The notes: a model not told the origin generated them from the letters alone. A DNA stretch of 14,201 bases from an uncultured Microcaldota archaeon (GCA_903923795.1 CAIXYX010000079.1:1-14201), one strand, 5' to 3'. Positions 4,775-12,204 are shown, counted from the first letter of the stretch. Numbers and translations: made by a program.

Positions 4775-6946
4775 ATGAGACTGACCCGCCCGCTCCTTGT
4801 CATCGCCGCAGTCATAGTGATGCTCGCAGCGGCTGCGCTGATGATGACCGGCCCGGCCACACTGCGGAATCCGAATGGAGACGGCGGGGATGGCGGCAAT
4901 TTTACGCACAGCGGAATTTGGCTCAACGACCTGCAGGCATTGCAGGTGGGCGGGCGGGCGGCGATGTGGATATCGCTCGCCGGCAGAATGGATGAAGCGG
5001 CGGGGCGCACGCTTGTTGTCGACGTATATGTCAAACCGCCGGTGAGGCACGTGGTTCTCCTCACCGGGCCCTGGGCTGGCGCGGGCAAAATGGATGAATT
5101 CGGCCCCCGCATAAAGACCGCGCTCTCGCAGACCGGCTGGGCATACGAAGTGCGGAACTTGAGCGATTTGCAGGCGAGCGCGGACGCCCGGATACTTGTG
5201 CTTCCTTCAGGCGCATGGCCGGCGAGCCTGATGAAAGACTGGGAATCGGTCGTAGGGCCGCGCGATATTGTTGTTTATTTCGGCGTGAAGCAGAATGTCA
5301 CGCTTGATGATGCGGGCGGATTGAGCGGCGATACTCCGGTGAGAAACGAGCTGCTGGCGTCGGGCACCCCGAGCGGATATATCGCCGACGGGCAGCTTAT
5401 CGCCGGGCCGGGCGGGCGCGAGGTGTGGATTGTGCCGCACACGCTGGGGGAATACGCGGACTTGTCCTCGCTGGCAGATGAGATGACGCGCGGGCTGACA
5501 AATGATTTGAGCGAGCAGCGCGTCTGGCGGCAGAACATCACATGGAGCGCGGGGGCGCGCACAGCAGTGGTGCTTCTGCCGGTTGGATTCAATCAGGAGG
5601 CGATGGCGAGGCTTCGGCTGATTGATTCAAGCGGGCGGCTTTCGATGATGTGGGACTCGCCGCTCCACGCGCTCGCGGGAGATATAGAGAGCCTTGCGAG
5701 CGCGAAACAGGGGCAGGCGACGAGTTTTCAGATACGCCTGCAGCCAAGCTATCCGCAGGACGAGCACATCCGGTATCGGGCGATGCTGTATGGACCAAAC
5801 CAGAGCATTGCTGAGCAGATAGACCTCGGAGACGGGACAATCAAGTCGGGCGGCGCGTGGGTCGGCTCATTCACTTATGACAAATGGCCGCAGGCCGGGG
5901 ACTGGCGGATAAGAATAGAGGACCAGTTTGGCAGGCTCTATGCGCAGGCGGCCGTGCATGTCATCGAATACCGCGTCGAGATGCTGGCATCGAGCGGAGA
6001 CACCTATCGTTTCGGCATCTTCAAGGACGGACAGCCGCTGCCGGACATGGAGGCGCAGGTGAGGAGGGCGGGCGGGGAGTGGAGCGCGGTTCCGGTCGTG
6101 AACGGCGTGCTGAGCGTGACCGCTGACTGGAAGAGCGGCGAGAAGCGTATCGAGATAACCGCAGATGGCATGCAGATGTCTTATTCATGGGAAGGCGAAT
6201 TCGGCGGCGCATGGGCCGTTGCGTGGAAGTGGGGCGTGCCCGGCATCATTCTCGCAGGTGTGATTTATTTCGTGCTGCGCCCCCGCTCGAGGCCGGCCTA
6301 TCGCATACATGTCGGTGAGATGCCGATGAGCGAGCCGAAGCGGGCGAGCATGAGCACTGGTGAGATGATAGAGGTCATGCGTCGGGCCGCGCGGCGCAGC
6401 GGAATGGTTGGCGATGACTGGGCGCTGCGGGCCGAGGACGTGATGGAGTGCCTTCATCGGGCGGAAGCGGGAAAGAAGCCTGTCATGGCAAGCTCGGAGA
6501 GCGTGGAAGATGCCATAGAGGAGATGGCGCGCGAGGGGCAGCTGGTGCGCTGGCGCGAATGGTTCGGCACGGCGGGCCGGGGCGTTGGCGAGGAGGAGAT
6601 ACGCCTGCGCGCTTTGGGGAAGATGACACGGGACCGCCTTGTTGAGATGGGGACAAGGCCGAGAGAGATTCGCGCGGCGGCTGGAGCGGGCGGCAGGAAT
6701 ATTCGCATCGTCGCATATACTGATGAGCTGGGCAGGGTGTGGCAGGTGCATGACCCGCGGGCGTGGAGGATGCAGTGGGCGCGGGGGCGGCTGCCGGATT
6801 ATGCGGTGCTGGCGGATTCTGACGAGCGCAAAGCATTTTCACGCGAATTGGCACGGGGCCGCGAAGAGGGCGCGGACCGCCTGCGCATCGCGATAAAGAC
6901 AGGGCGGACGAAACTTGTCACAGTGGCGGAGATGGCGGGCCGCTGA
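4775..6946 (+). CDS. Large two-span membrane protein with outer alpha/beta and beta-sandwich regions and an inner domain
   Basis: A 723-residue protein. A signal anchor at about 7-25 is followed by an outer region of about 455 residues, a second span at about 483-502 and a basic stop-transfer LRPRSRP, then an inner region 510-723. In the outer part, residues 90-170 alternate hydrophobic strands and helices (VVLLTGPW, ILVLPSG, IVVYFG), like a Rossmann or glutamine-amidotransferase-like fold without a visible catalytic triad. Residues 315-465 are strand-rich with an Ig-like look (GDWRIRIEDQFGRLYAQ). The inner part is charged and helical, ending in a basic C-terminus. I do not recognise a family. 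Topology suggests a surface sensor or anchor with a cytosolic output; function is unknown. The frame is open upstream to 4595, but signal-anchor position, Shine-Dalgarno and the hairpin favour 4775. Confidence 0.8.
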   Translation: MRLTRPLLVIAAVIVMLAAAALMMTGPATLRNPNGDGGDGGNFTHSGIWLNDLQALQVGGRAAMWISLAGRMDEAAGRTLVVDVYVKPPVRHVVLLTGPWAGAGKMDEFGPRIKTALSQTGWAYEVRNLSDLQASADARILVLPSGAWPASLMKDWESVVGPRDIVVYFGVKQNVTLDDAGGLSGDTPVRNELLASGTPSGYIADGQLIAGPGGREVWIVPHTLGEYADLSSLADEMTRGLTNDLSEQRVWRQNITWSAGARTAVVLLPVGFNQEAMARLRLIDSSGRLSMMWDSPLHALAGDIESLASAKQGQATSFQIRLQPSYPQDEHIRYRAMLYGPNQSIAEQIDLGDGTIKSGGAWVGSFTYDKWPQAGDWRIRIEDQFGRLYAQAAVHVIEYRVEMLASSGDTYRFGIFKDGQPLPDMEAQVRRAGGEWSAVPVVNGVLSVTADWKSGEKRIEITADGMQMSYSWEGEFGGAWAVAWKWGVPGIILAGVIYFVLRPRSRPAYRIHVGEMPMSEPKRASMSTGEMIEVMRRAARRSGMVGDDWALRAEDVMECLHRAEAGKKPVMASSESVEDAIEEMAREGQLVRWREWFGTAGRGVGEEEIRLRALGKMTRDRLVEMGTRPREIRAAAGAGGRNIRIVAYTDELGRVWQVHDPRAWRMQWARGRLPDYAVLADSDERKAFSRELARGREEGADRLRIAIKTGRTKLVTVAEMAGR

Positions 6947-6992
6947 TGGATGGCAGCCGGATTCCACCATAGTTACCGGCGCGCCCTGTGAG

Positions 6993-7001
6993 TATTTTAA
7001 A
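6993..7001 (+). promoter_or_regulatory. TATA box (TATTTTAAA) of the winged-helix gene
   Basis: Centred 28 nt before the ATG at 7025, so the transcript is predicted to be leaderless or nearly so; no Shine-Dalgarno is present. It shows the gene has its own promoter despite following the two-span gene by 78 nt. Confidence 0.55.
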
Positions 7002-7024
7002 CAGACTCGCGCCAGAAATAGATT

Positions 7025-7360
7025 ATGGCATTGCGACAATTCATCCTCAAACCGAAACCCACTTCAGTGATTCTCTGCCTCAAGGACACCCAAGCGGTGT
7101 GGTATCCGTCCAAGCTCGCGCAGGCGTCGGGCGCGTCTTATGTGTATGTCACGCACTGGCTGAACAAACTGGAGAAGGCCGGCTGGGTGAAATTGGAGAA
7201 GCAGGGCAGATTGAAAGTAGTCGTGGCGACAGAGCAGGGCGTGGCAATAGCGTCCATGCTTGACGAGCTGGTGAAGAAGATGGACGCGCACACGGCGAAG
7301 AGCGCGCAGGCTGGCGCTCCGGCTGACGCGGAGACGGAGTCGGTGAAGAAGACAGCTTAG
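7025..7360 (+). CDS. Small winged-helix DNA-binding protein (MarR/wHTH-like)
   Basis: A 111-residue protein. Residues 12-85 read as a winged helix: helix 1 around 13-20 (TSVILCLK), helix 2 at 28-35 (PSKLAQAS), recognition helix at about 37-53 (ASYVYVTHWLNKLEKAG), then a wing WVKLEKQGRLKVVVATEQG at 54-72 and a C-terminal helix. The pattern of V-T-x-x-L-x-x-L-E-x-x-G-[WL]-[VI] is typical of MarR- and ArsR-like archaeal regulators. The tail (88-111) is Ala/Glu/Lys-rich and probably disordered. A TATA box 28 nt upstream fits leaderless transcription. It ends 34 nt from the stop of the convergent CARDB-like gene. The target is unknown; the two-span gene just upstream is one candidate. Confidence 0.85.
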   Translation: MALRQFILKPKPTSVILCLKDTQAVWYPSKLAQASGASYVYVTHWLNKLEKAGWVKLEKQGRLKVVVATEQGVAIASMLDELVKKMDAHTAKSAQAGAPADAETESVKKTA

Positions 7361-7394
7361 AATATTTCTTGTTTTCCTCGCACCGCTCTTGTTC

Positions 7395-7808
7395 TCACAC
7401 CACTCTCAATTCAAGCGTTTTCGAAACAGAGTTGAGCACGTGCGCATAGTCGCGATAATGGGAATACACCGACAGCTTGAGCTGGTAGAGGCCGGGCGGA
7501 GTCTGGCTGCTGGCGTAAATCGAGATGGCGAGGTCTTTTTTCGCGTCAGGGTCGAGAGTGCCGATGCGCAGCTCCTTTGTCTTGTGCAAACCTACAGCAT
7601 CGAAGCCCAATGATTTGGGCAGCTCCACCACCACCGAGCACATCTGCGGCGAGCCGCTTATGTTGTGCAGGTTGAGTAGCAAATCGATGGAATTGCTCGA
7701 GCGCGAGGCGAGGCGCATGGGGCGCAATGAGGTCGAGACGCTGAACGGAGAGCCGCCGGGTGCTGCTGTTGGTTTGGAGTTGCCGAAGATGTTGTCGAAT
7801 AATCCCAT
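7395..7808 (-). CDS. Small beta-sandwich protein (CARDB/NEW3-like), cytosolic or membrane-associated
   Basis: A 137-residue product starting MGLFDNIFG, an amphipathic start followed by a Pro/Ser-rich linker to about residue 25. Residues 38-137 alternate hydrophobic strands: NSIDLLLNLHN, CSVVVELP, KELRIGTLDP, KDLAISIYAS, PGLYQLKLSVYSHY and KTLELRVV. This is the seven-strand pattern of CARDB/NEW3-type Ig-like modules (L-x-x-N at 47-50 and P-G-x-Y at 105-108). There is no signal peptide. GGTGAT four bases before the ATG decides the start; an in-frame TTG at 7820 would add four residues but lies across that site. It is divergent from the lipoprotein gene and convergent with the wHTH gene. Binding partner and role are unknown. 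Confidence 0.78.
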   Translation of the reverse strand: MGLFDNIFGNSKPTAAPGGSPFSVSTSLRPMRLASRSSNSIDLLLNLHNISGSPQMCSVVVELPKSLGFDAVGLHKTKELRIGTLDPDAKKDLAISIYASSQTPPGLYQLKLSVYSHYRDYAHVLNSVSKTLELRVV

Positions 7809-7876
7809 GAATATCACCAAAAGGCTAAATGGGGGCGGAATTTGAAAAACCTATCGAAAGAAAGTTCTGCCGATGG

Positions 7877-7887
7877 TAAAATTTATG
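7877..7887. promoter_or_regulatory. AT-rich box in the CARDB-like/lipoprotein divergent region
   Basis: AAAATTTATGA on the plus strand and TCATAAATTTT on the minus strand. It is the best TATA candidate for both genes, about 50 nt before the lipoprotein ATG and 75 nt before the CARDB-like ATG. Position gives only weak support. Confidence 0.3.
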
Positions 7888-7929
7888 ACACTACGGGTAG
7901 AGTTTTAACGGCGTACGGTTAAATGAAAA

Positions 7930-8520
7930 ATGGTGGTTTGGATGAAATTCGTATTATTGGCTCTTTTACTCGTTGGAGTGATATTGCTGACTGGTTGCAC
8001 AGGCAACCCGTCAACCCCGAGCTCCTCTTCCACATACGCCCCCCAAGCCCCCAACGCTCCGGCATCAAACCAGTCTTCTAATAATGCCTTACTTGGTGGC
8101 AGTCAGACGATGAACTTGTCAGATGTGCAGGCACTGGGAACGCCAATGCAGTGCGTTGGCCAAGTGCCGGAACGCCCGCCGGCAAACGTGTTCATTAAAG
8201 GGATGAATATTCGAGTGGATTGGGCAACCCGGCCGGGAGAAAAGCCCGCCATGGGGTCAACGACGACGACATATGTCAATGGGACTACGGATTGGTTAGT
8301 TGCGAATATCAGCGGCCCGCCTTGGCATTATCCAAATTATCCCAATCCAAATTGCGATTATGTCATGTATATGAGCAACGACTACCTTGATAATGACACT
8401 TTATTATCCATGCTTCCCGTAAACCTCACGTGCAGCCATGCAAACTTCGGGGACGAGGCATTCCGGTTCCCGCCCAAAACCTGCACATATGACGAGGCAA
8501 CCACCGCGCCCGGTTCTTAG
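7930..8520 (+). CDS. Cell-surface lipoprotein with four additional cysteines
   Basis: 196 residues. A hydrophobic segment at 6-21 ends in lipobox LLTGC, with Cys23 as the lipid-modified residue. A Ser/Pro/Ala/Asn linker (24-60) precedes a compact domain. Cys75, Cys142, Cys168 and Cys185 could make two disulfides. Several N-x-S/T sequons (Asn48, 62, 118, 127, 155, 166) are available for surface glycosylation. The central pattern (TPMQCVGQ; VFIKGMNIRVDW; TTTYVNGTTDWLV; NCDYVMYM) recalls a family of small lipoproteins in uncultivated archaea, but I cannot name it. Its codons (TTA, AAT, GGA) are more AT-rich than those of the GC-rich neighbours, which may mean recent acquisition or simply low expression. 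The start could be the ATG at 7930 or the ATG at 7942; the signal peptide is intact either way. Confidence 0.85.
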   Translation: MVVWMKFVLLALLLVGVILLTGCTGNPSTPSSSSTYAPQAPNAPASNQSSNNALLGGSQTMNLSDVQALGTPMQCVGQVPERPPANVFIKGMNIRVDWATRPGEKPAMGSTTTTYVNGTTDWLVANISGPPWHYPNYPNPNCDYVMYMSNDYLDNDTLLSMLPVNLTCSHANFGDEAFRFPPKTCTYDEATTAPGS

Positions 8521-8543
8521 GTTATCCAAAGTTGATCGAACCG

Positions 8544-8562
8544 TTTCTTTTTCGCGAGTTTT
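8544..8562 (+). terminator. T-run terminator after the lipoprotein gene
   Basis: TTTCTTTTT (8544-8552) and T4 (8559-8562) lie in the 45-nt gap before the convergent small membrane gene. Confidence 0.45.
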
Positions 8563-8565
8563 CGC

Positions 8566-8748
8566 CTAATTGCCCTTTATCAGGTAATATGCGATGAGGA
8601 GCGCGAGCAGCGAGAGGATGATGTTGCCGACATCATATCCCGCGATGATGATGGGCAGGGCGATGAAGATGCCTATTTTGAACACGCCGAGCAGATTCAC
8701 AAGGCCGTACGCTGCCAGTATGCCTGCGAGAAAACTCTTGAACTCCAT
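8566..8748 (-). CDS. 60-residue membrane protein at the end of the pheS unit
   Basis: Almost wholly hydrophobic: MEFKSFLAGILAAYGLVNL, then a second and possibly third span (about 24-36 and 42-57), ending in YLIKGN. It may form a helical hairpin or three short helices. The gene is well supported by GAGGTGAT (8752-8759, minus strand), one of the best Shine-Dalgarno sequences in the window, three bases before the ATG. It follows pheS by 50 nt on the same strand, so it is probably co-transcribed. No family is recognised and no link to aminoacylation is evident. Confidence 0.75.
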   Translation of the reverse strand: MEFKSFLAGILAAYGLVNLLGVFKIGIFIALPIIIAGYDVGNIILSLLALLIAYYLIKGN

Positions 8749-8751
8749 TGC

Positions 8752-8759
8752 ATCACCTC
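8752..8759 (-). promoter_or_regulatory. Shine-Dalgarno GAGGTGAT of the 60-residue membrane protein
   Basis: Near-perfect complement to the archaeal 16S 3' end, three bases upstream of the ATG at 8748. It confirms that this short frame is translated. Confidence 0.7.
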
Positions 8760-8798
8760 ATAGGTTGAGATTGATATTGTGCCGTCATCACACTTGAT

Positions 8799-10349
8799 TC
8801 ATTGCATGGGGAAGTCGCGCAACCAACTTAAATCATTGCGATAGAGGGTGCGGATGTCCTCGATTTTGTTCGCCAGCATGAGCGGGCGCTCGAGCGAGAG
8901 GCCCCATGCGAGAACGGGATATTTGCCGCCCAGAGGCCCGCACACTTCGGGGCGGAAGATGCCGGCCCCGCCCAATTCGAGCCAGGCTTTGCGAGCAGGA
9001 TGATAGACTTCTATCTCGAGCGAGGGTTCGGTGTAGGGGAAATACGAGGGGCGGAAGCGGATTTTGTCAAATCCCAGTTGCGAATAGAAGCTCTTGAGCA
9101 AACCTAAAAGATGGCCGAAGGTGGCCTTCTCCCACACCACGATTCCCTCGACCTGGTGGAATTCGGCCAGATGCTTGTAATCCGTTGCCTCGTTGCGGAA
9201 AACTTTTCCTATGGAGAAGAATTTGCGCGGGCGGGAGGCTCCGTCCTGCTCTTGAGCCGGCTCGATGAGCGTGCGGGCGCTCACGGCAGTGGTATGCGTG
9301 CGCAAAACCATCTGCCGCGCCACATTCTCGTCCCATTGGTATGACCAGCCTTTTTCGTGCGCAGATTTGACTTTCTGGGCAAGGCCCGCGGGCGGACGGG
9401 GCGAGGTGCCGGGGAGATAGAATGTGTCGGCCAAGTCGCGGGCCGGATGGTCCTGCGGCTGGAAGAGCGCGTCGAAATTGAAGAATGCGGATTCAATCAG
9501 CGGGCCTTGCATTTCCTCGAATCCCATGTTCATGAATATGCGCCGGATGTTCCCCTCCACGCGCGCTATGGGATGCCGTCTGGCGGGACGGCGCGTTTCC
9601 GGCGGGACCGAGAGGTCGTAGCGGCGCAATGAGCGGCCTTTCCATCCGCCCGAGAGGAGGAGGTTTCGGTCCAGCTGGCTGATGACGCCGGCGTCTGCCC
9701 GCGTTGCGTCTGCATGCACGGAATCAACAGATGCGTTGAGAGGCGCGGCTGAAGGGTTTGCGCCGGGCGCGGGGGTTTCGGCTTTGGCAATTATTTTGGC
9801 AGTCTCAAATTCCGCGGCTGCTTTTTCTCCGGCAGTTGTGATGGAAAGCTTCTCCGCCGAATGCACGCGCTCGCGCAGCAGGCCGCGGCGCACAAGCTCG
9901 GGAAGGCGCGACTGGTCGAGGGTGGAGAGTTGGTCGGATGACGGAAGAGAGAAGTTGCCCGCATGAGCCAGAGCTGCGAGACCATCAGGCGTGAGCGAGA
10001 CATTGCCTGCCTCGAGGGTTATCCAGCCGGCGCGGCGCGCAAGGCCGACGCCGATGCGCGAGAGGTCGGCGGGCAATTGTGCGAGTGGTTTCGGCCCGGC
10101 CTCAAGCAGTTTGAGCAAACGGATTTCTGGCAGGCCGGCCATTTGCGCGCTCGAGCCGTCGGGAGTGTATTCATAGGATTTCATCTCTTCGCGCGACACT
10201 TCGAGAAGGCCGGCTGCGCGCAGATGCTCGGCGGCGCGGCGCACCGCATCAGGGCTCTCGTGAATCGAGCTGGCGGCTGATTCGAGCGCGAGAGCGCTTG
10301 GGGAGAGGGAGAGGAGTTTGGCCTCGAGCGGAGAGAGAGCGTCTGCCAT
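8799..10349 (-). CDS. pheS: Phenylalanine-tRNA ligase alpha subunit (archaeal/eukaryotic type)
   Basis: Catalytic chain of the alpha2-beta2 enzyme that charges tRNA-Phe. Of 516 residues, about 1-180 form consecutive winged-helix-like modules (for example 34-62, 74-125 and 146-176), as in archaeal and eukaryotic PheRS. Residues 183-223 are an Ala/Pro-rich linker. Class II motif 1 is HPIARVEGNIRR...GFEEMQGP (259-283), motif 2 FRNEATDYKHLAEFHQVEG (384-402) with Arg385, and motif 3 AWGLSLERPLML (481-492), close to the usual GLGLERLAM. QDHPARDLADTFY (299-311) is also characteristic. The start follows the stop of the upstream gene by only four bases, so the two are coupled; the 60-residue gene follows. 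The beta chain (pheT) is not in this window. Confidence 0.96.
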   Translation of the reverse strand: MADALSPLEAKLLSLSPSALALESAASSIHESPDAVRRAAEHLRAAGLLEVSREEMKSYEYTPDGSSAQMAGLPEIRLLKLLEAGPKPLAQLPADLSRIGVGLARRAGWITLEAGNVSLTPDGLAALAHAGNFSLPSSDQLSTLDQSRLPELVRRGLLRERVHSAEKLSITTAGEKAAAEFETAKIIAKAETPAPGANPSAAPLNASVDSVHADATRADAGVISQLDRNLLLSGGWKGRSLRRYDLSVPPETRRPARRHPIARVEGNIRRIFMNMGFEEMQGPLIESAFFNFDALFQPQDHPARDLADTFYLPGTSPRPPAGLAQKVKSAHEKGWSYQWDENVARQMVLRTHTTAVSARTLIEPAQEQDGASRPRKFFSIGKVFRNEATDYKHLAEFHQVEGIVVWEKATFGHLLGLLKSFYSQLGFDKIRFRPSYFPYTEPSLEIEVYHPARKAWLELGGAGIFRPEVCGPLGGKYPVLAWGLSLERPLMLANKIEDIRTLYRNDLSWLRDFPMQ

Positions 10350-10353
10350 GCCA

Positions 10354-11208
10354 TCAACCCGGGCGGAGCTGGTGTATCCACAGGATGGATGCCAGCGCGA
10401 TTATGATGAGAAGCACGAGGGCGGCGCCCTGCGTCGAGAAGAGGATGGCGAAGAGGCCGTTCTGCAATGACGAGAGGTATGTGAATATCTCGGATTCGAG
10501 GGTCTGCTCGCGCTCGAACGAGAGCTTGAAACCGGAGAGGGGCTCGTTCCACACGAATTGCCGGTCGACCCCGCGGTAATCGCTGTTGGGGTCGAAGCGC
10601 GTGCGGTCGGTCTCGTTCTCGAGGTTGCTTGGTGGCTGGCTGAAGCGAATCGCCTGCGCGTCTTCGGGAAGCACGATGCGCAACTGTATCTGCGAGCTCA
10701 AGAGGATGTCACCTGTGGCAGAGCGGGGGAGGGAGAAGGCTTCTGGTTGAAGCGTGTAGCGGATGGTGCGGGGTTTGTACTGGTCCATTGTGACGATGCC
10801 GGGAGCGCCGGGCGAGGGCGGATAGACATCGTATTCGAGCACTACGGTGGCGAGGCATGTGCCGACCACCGAATTGCAGCTGTAGACATCGCGCGAGCGC
10901 ACGCGCAGGTTGCGCAGGTCAAGAGTCGCGCTGTTTATGTGGGTGCGCAAATCGGTTATGCCGGTGCGGCTCATCCACGAGGACAAGTCGTTGTATTGCA
11001 TGGATTGGCGGTAGAGGTCGATTGACTGGGTGTCGTTGATGAACAGGACGACCGTCTCGGCCACATGGGCGGTGCCGTCAGGATAGACGGTGACCGCCAC
11101 CTCGAGCGAGCGCAGGTAGAAACCGCCTTGGGCCGATGCTGCGGAAACAATGCCGCTCAGGCCGAGAATCAGCAGGAGCAGCAACGCGCACAGGGAGGAC
11201 AGACGCAT
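10354..11208 (-). CDS. Secreted or surface protein with signal peptide and C-terminal membrane anchor (DUF2207-like start)
   Basis: 284 residues. Signal peptide at about 1-26 (LLLLLILGLSGIVSAASA), then a strand-rich outer domain, then one membrane span near 260-278 and a short basic tail. The start of the mature part, SLEVAVTVYPDGTAHVAETVV (34-54, shown in part), resembles the opening beta-hairpin of DUF2207-type domains, which have an E-x-x-[VI]-x-[EP]-D/N-G-x-x-x-V-x-E pattern. Cys111 and Cys118 could form a disulfide. ILLSSQIQLRIVLPEDAQ (168-185) is another strand pair typical of these proteins. A TATA box centred about 27 nt before the ATG predicts a leaderless message. It is the promoter-proximal gene of a unit with pheS, four bases away. 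Family assignment is tentative. Confidence 0.82.
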   Translation of the reverse strand: MRLSSLCALLLLLILGLSGIVSAASAQGGFYLRSLEVAVTVYPDGTAHVAETVVLFINDTQSIDLYRQSMQYNDLSSWMSRTGITDLRTHINSATLDLRNLRVRSRDVYSCNSVVGTCLATVVLEYDVYPPSPGAPGIVTMDQYKPRTIRYTLQPEAFSLPRSATGDILLSSQIQLRIVLPEDAQAIRFSQPPSNLENETDRTRFDPNSDYRGVDRQFVWNEPLSGFKLSFEREQTLESEIFTYLSSLQNGLFAILFSTQGAALVLLIIIALASILWIHQLRPG

Positions 11209-11230
11209 GCATTGACGAGCGGCGGCCAGC

Positions 11231-11240
11231 CTTATAATAG
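11231..11240 (-). promoter_or_regulatory. TATA box of the surface protein-pheS unit
   Basis: CTATTATAAG on the minus strand, centred about 27 nt before the ATG at 11208. It fits a leaderless first gene and is likely the main promoter for pheS too. Confidence 0.55.
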
Positions 11241-11311
11241 ATTTGGAAAATGCTGATTGAAAAATTGATGGGAAATGCCGGACGCGCCCATGTCAAATGG
11301 TATTTGATGGG

Positions 11312-11319
11312 TATTTAAG
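11312..11319 (+). promoter_or_regulatory. Candidate TATA (TATTTAAG) for the MBL-fold gene
   Basis: It would start transcription near 11341, giving a leader of about 54 nt. A second AT-rich box, ATTAAAAAT at 11352-11360, is an alternative that gives a leader of only about 14 nt. The sequence does not decide between them. Confidence 0.3.
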
Positions 11320-11394
11320 GCAGGTTTTCGCGGGATTTTATGGGTCATACGATTAAAAATACCGCGAGTGAAGTGGAATGGGAGGCGAGAAGCC

Positions 11395-12069
11395 ATGAAC
11401 ACGATCCAGTATCTGGGACATTCCGCGTTTAGAATCCAACTGGAGAATATGGTCTGCCTCACCGACCCGGCCGTATCGGATAACATTTTGGGCGGCAAGA
11501 GACTGCAAGCGTCTGCACTCGACCCGCATTCGGTCAAAGAGTGCGACCTGATTTTCCTTACACACGAGCAGGCCGACCACTGCGAGCCTGACGTCGTCAA
11601 GGAGATTGCCGAGCGCACATTTGCAACTGTGATTGCGCCAAAACCCGCACTTGCAAAGATAGACATTTCCGAGAGATTCAAAGTGGACGTGCGCGTTGGC
11701 GACAAATTCACCATCAAAGGCCTCGATATAGAGGTGGTCAAGGCAGTCTATCCGCAGGCGGCTTACCCCGTCGGATTCATGCTCCGCTCGCCGAAATATT
11801 CGATTTACCATGCGGGCGCGACATATTCGTTCCCGGACATGAACAGGCTGAAGGTGGATGTCGCCCTGCTGCCGATTGGCGGCACATATACGATGGACCC
11901 GTTCGCGGCGGCCAATGTGTGCAAGGAGATGCGGCCGAAATACGCCGTGCCCATGCAGTACAACACGACCGAGCGCATAAAGCAGGACGTGCGGGAATTC
12001 ACCGATGATTTGGGCCAGCACACGAAAGCTATTACACTTGCGCCGGGGCAGACGGCCAAACTGCCATAG
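11395..12069 (+). CDS. Metallo-beta-lactamase-fold protein of UPF0173 type with degenerate metal site
   Basis: A 224-residue protein that follows UPF0173 (YtkL-like) metal-dependent hydrolases along its whole length: TIQYLGHSAF at 3-12, LIFLTHEQADH at 52-62, YHAGATYSFPDM at 138-149, DVALLPIGGTYTMDP at 155-169 and AVPMQYNT at 184-191. Most metal ligands are altered. The usual H-x-H-x-D-H reads H57-E-Q59-A-D61-H62; the later His is apparently Tyr119 (AVYPQ); the bridging Asp of HAGDT is Ala142; the last His of PMHYNT is Gln188. The fold should be intact but ordinary two-metal hydrolysis is unlikely, so a binding or structural role is inferred. The start at 11395 has GGGAGGCG a few bases upstream; an in-frame GTG at 11368 overlaps that site and is less likely. 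It diverges from the pheS unit. Confidence 0.9.
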   Translation: MNTIQYLGHSAFRIQLENMVCLTDPAVSDNILGGKRLQASALDPHSVKECDLIFLTHEQADHCEPDVVKEIAERTFATVIAPKPALAKIDISERFKVDVRVGDKFTIKGLDIEVVKAVYPQAAYPVGFMLRSPKYSIYHAGATYSFPDMNRLKVDVALLPIGGTYTMDPFAAANVCKEMRPKYAVPMQYNTTERIKQDVREFTDDLGQHTKAITLAPGQTAKLP

Positions 12070-12140
12070 GGCCTTTCTTTTCCCTCCGGGAAAAGAAACC
12101 CCCGGGAAAGAAAAGGAGTTTTGCTGGCGCTTCGCGCCAG
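12070..12140. repeat. Composite palindromic intergenic element: polypurine/polypyrimidine stem-loops plus GC hairpin
   Basis: TTTCTTTTCCC (12074-12084), loop TCC, GGGAAAAGAAA (12088-12098) is a perfect 11-bp hairpin. A second purine arm GGGAAAGAAAAGG (12104-12116) could pair with the same left arm, giving alternative folds. It is followed by CTGGCGC-TTC-GCGCCAG (12124-12140). It begins at the base after the MBL stop, so it may stabilise or end that transcript. Similar GGCC + TTTCTTTTC motifs occur in the tRNA intron and at 2689. Confidence 0.6.
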
Positions 12141-12192
12141 AAATTTCGCACCATTAAAGCAGTTCGAATAAACGCGCTTTGAGGTAAATCCA

Positions 12193-12198
12193 TATTAA
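12193..12198 (+). promoter_or_regulatory. TATA-like box (TATTAA) of the gene at 12255
   Basis: It is centred about 60 nt before the ATG, so transcription is expected to start near 12221, with a leader of about 33 nt carrying GAGGTG at 12244-12249, five bases before the ATG. Confidence 0.45.
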
Positions 12199-12204
12199 CG
12201 TTCG

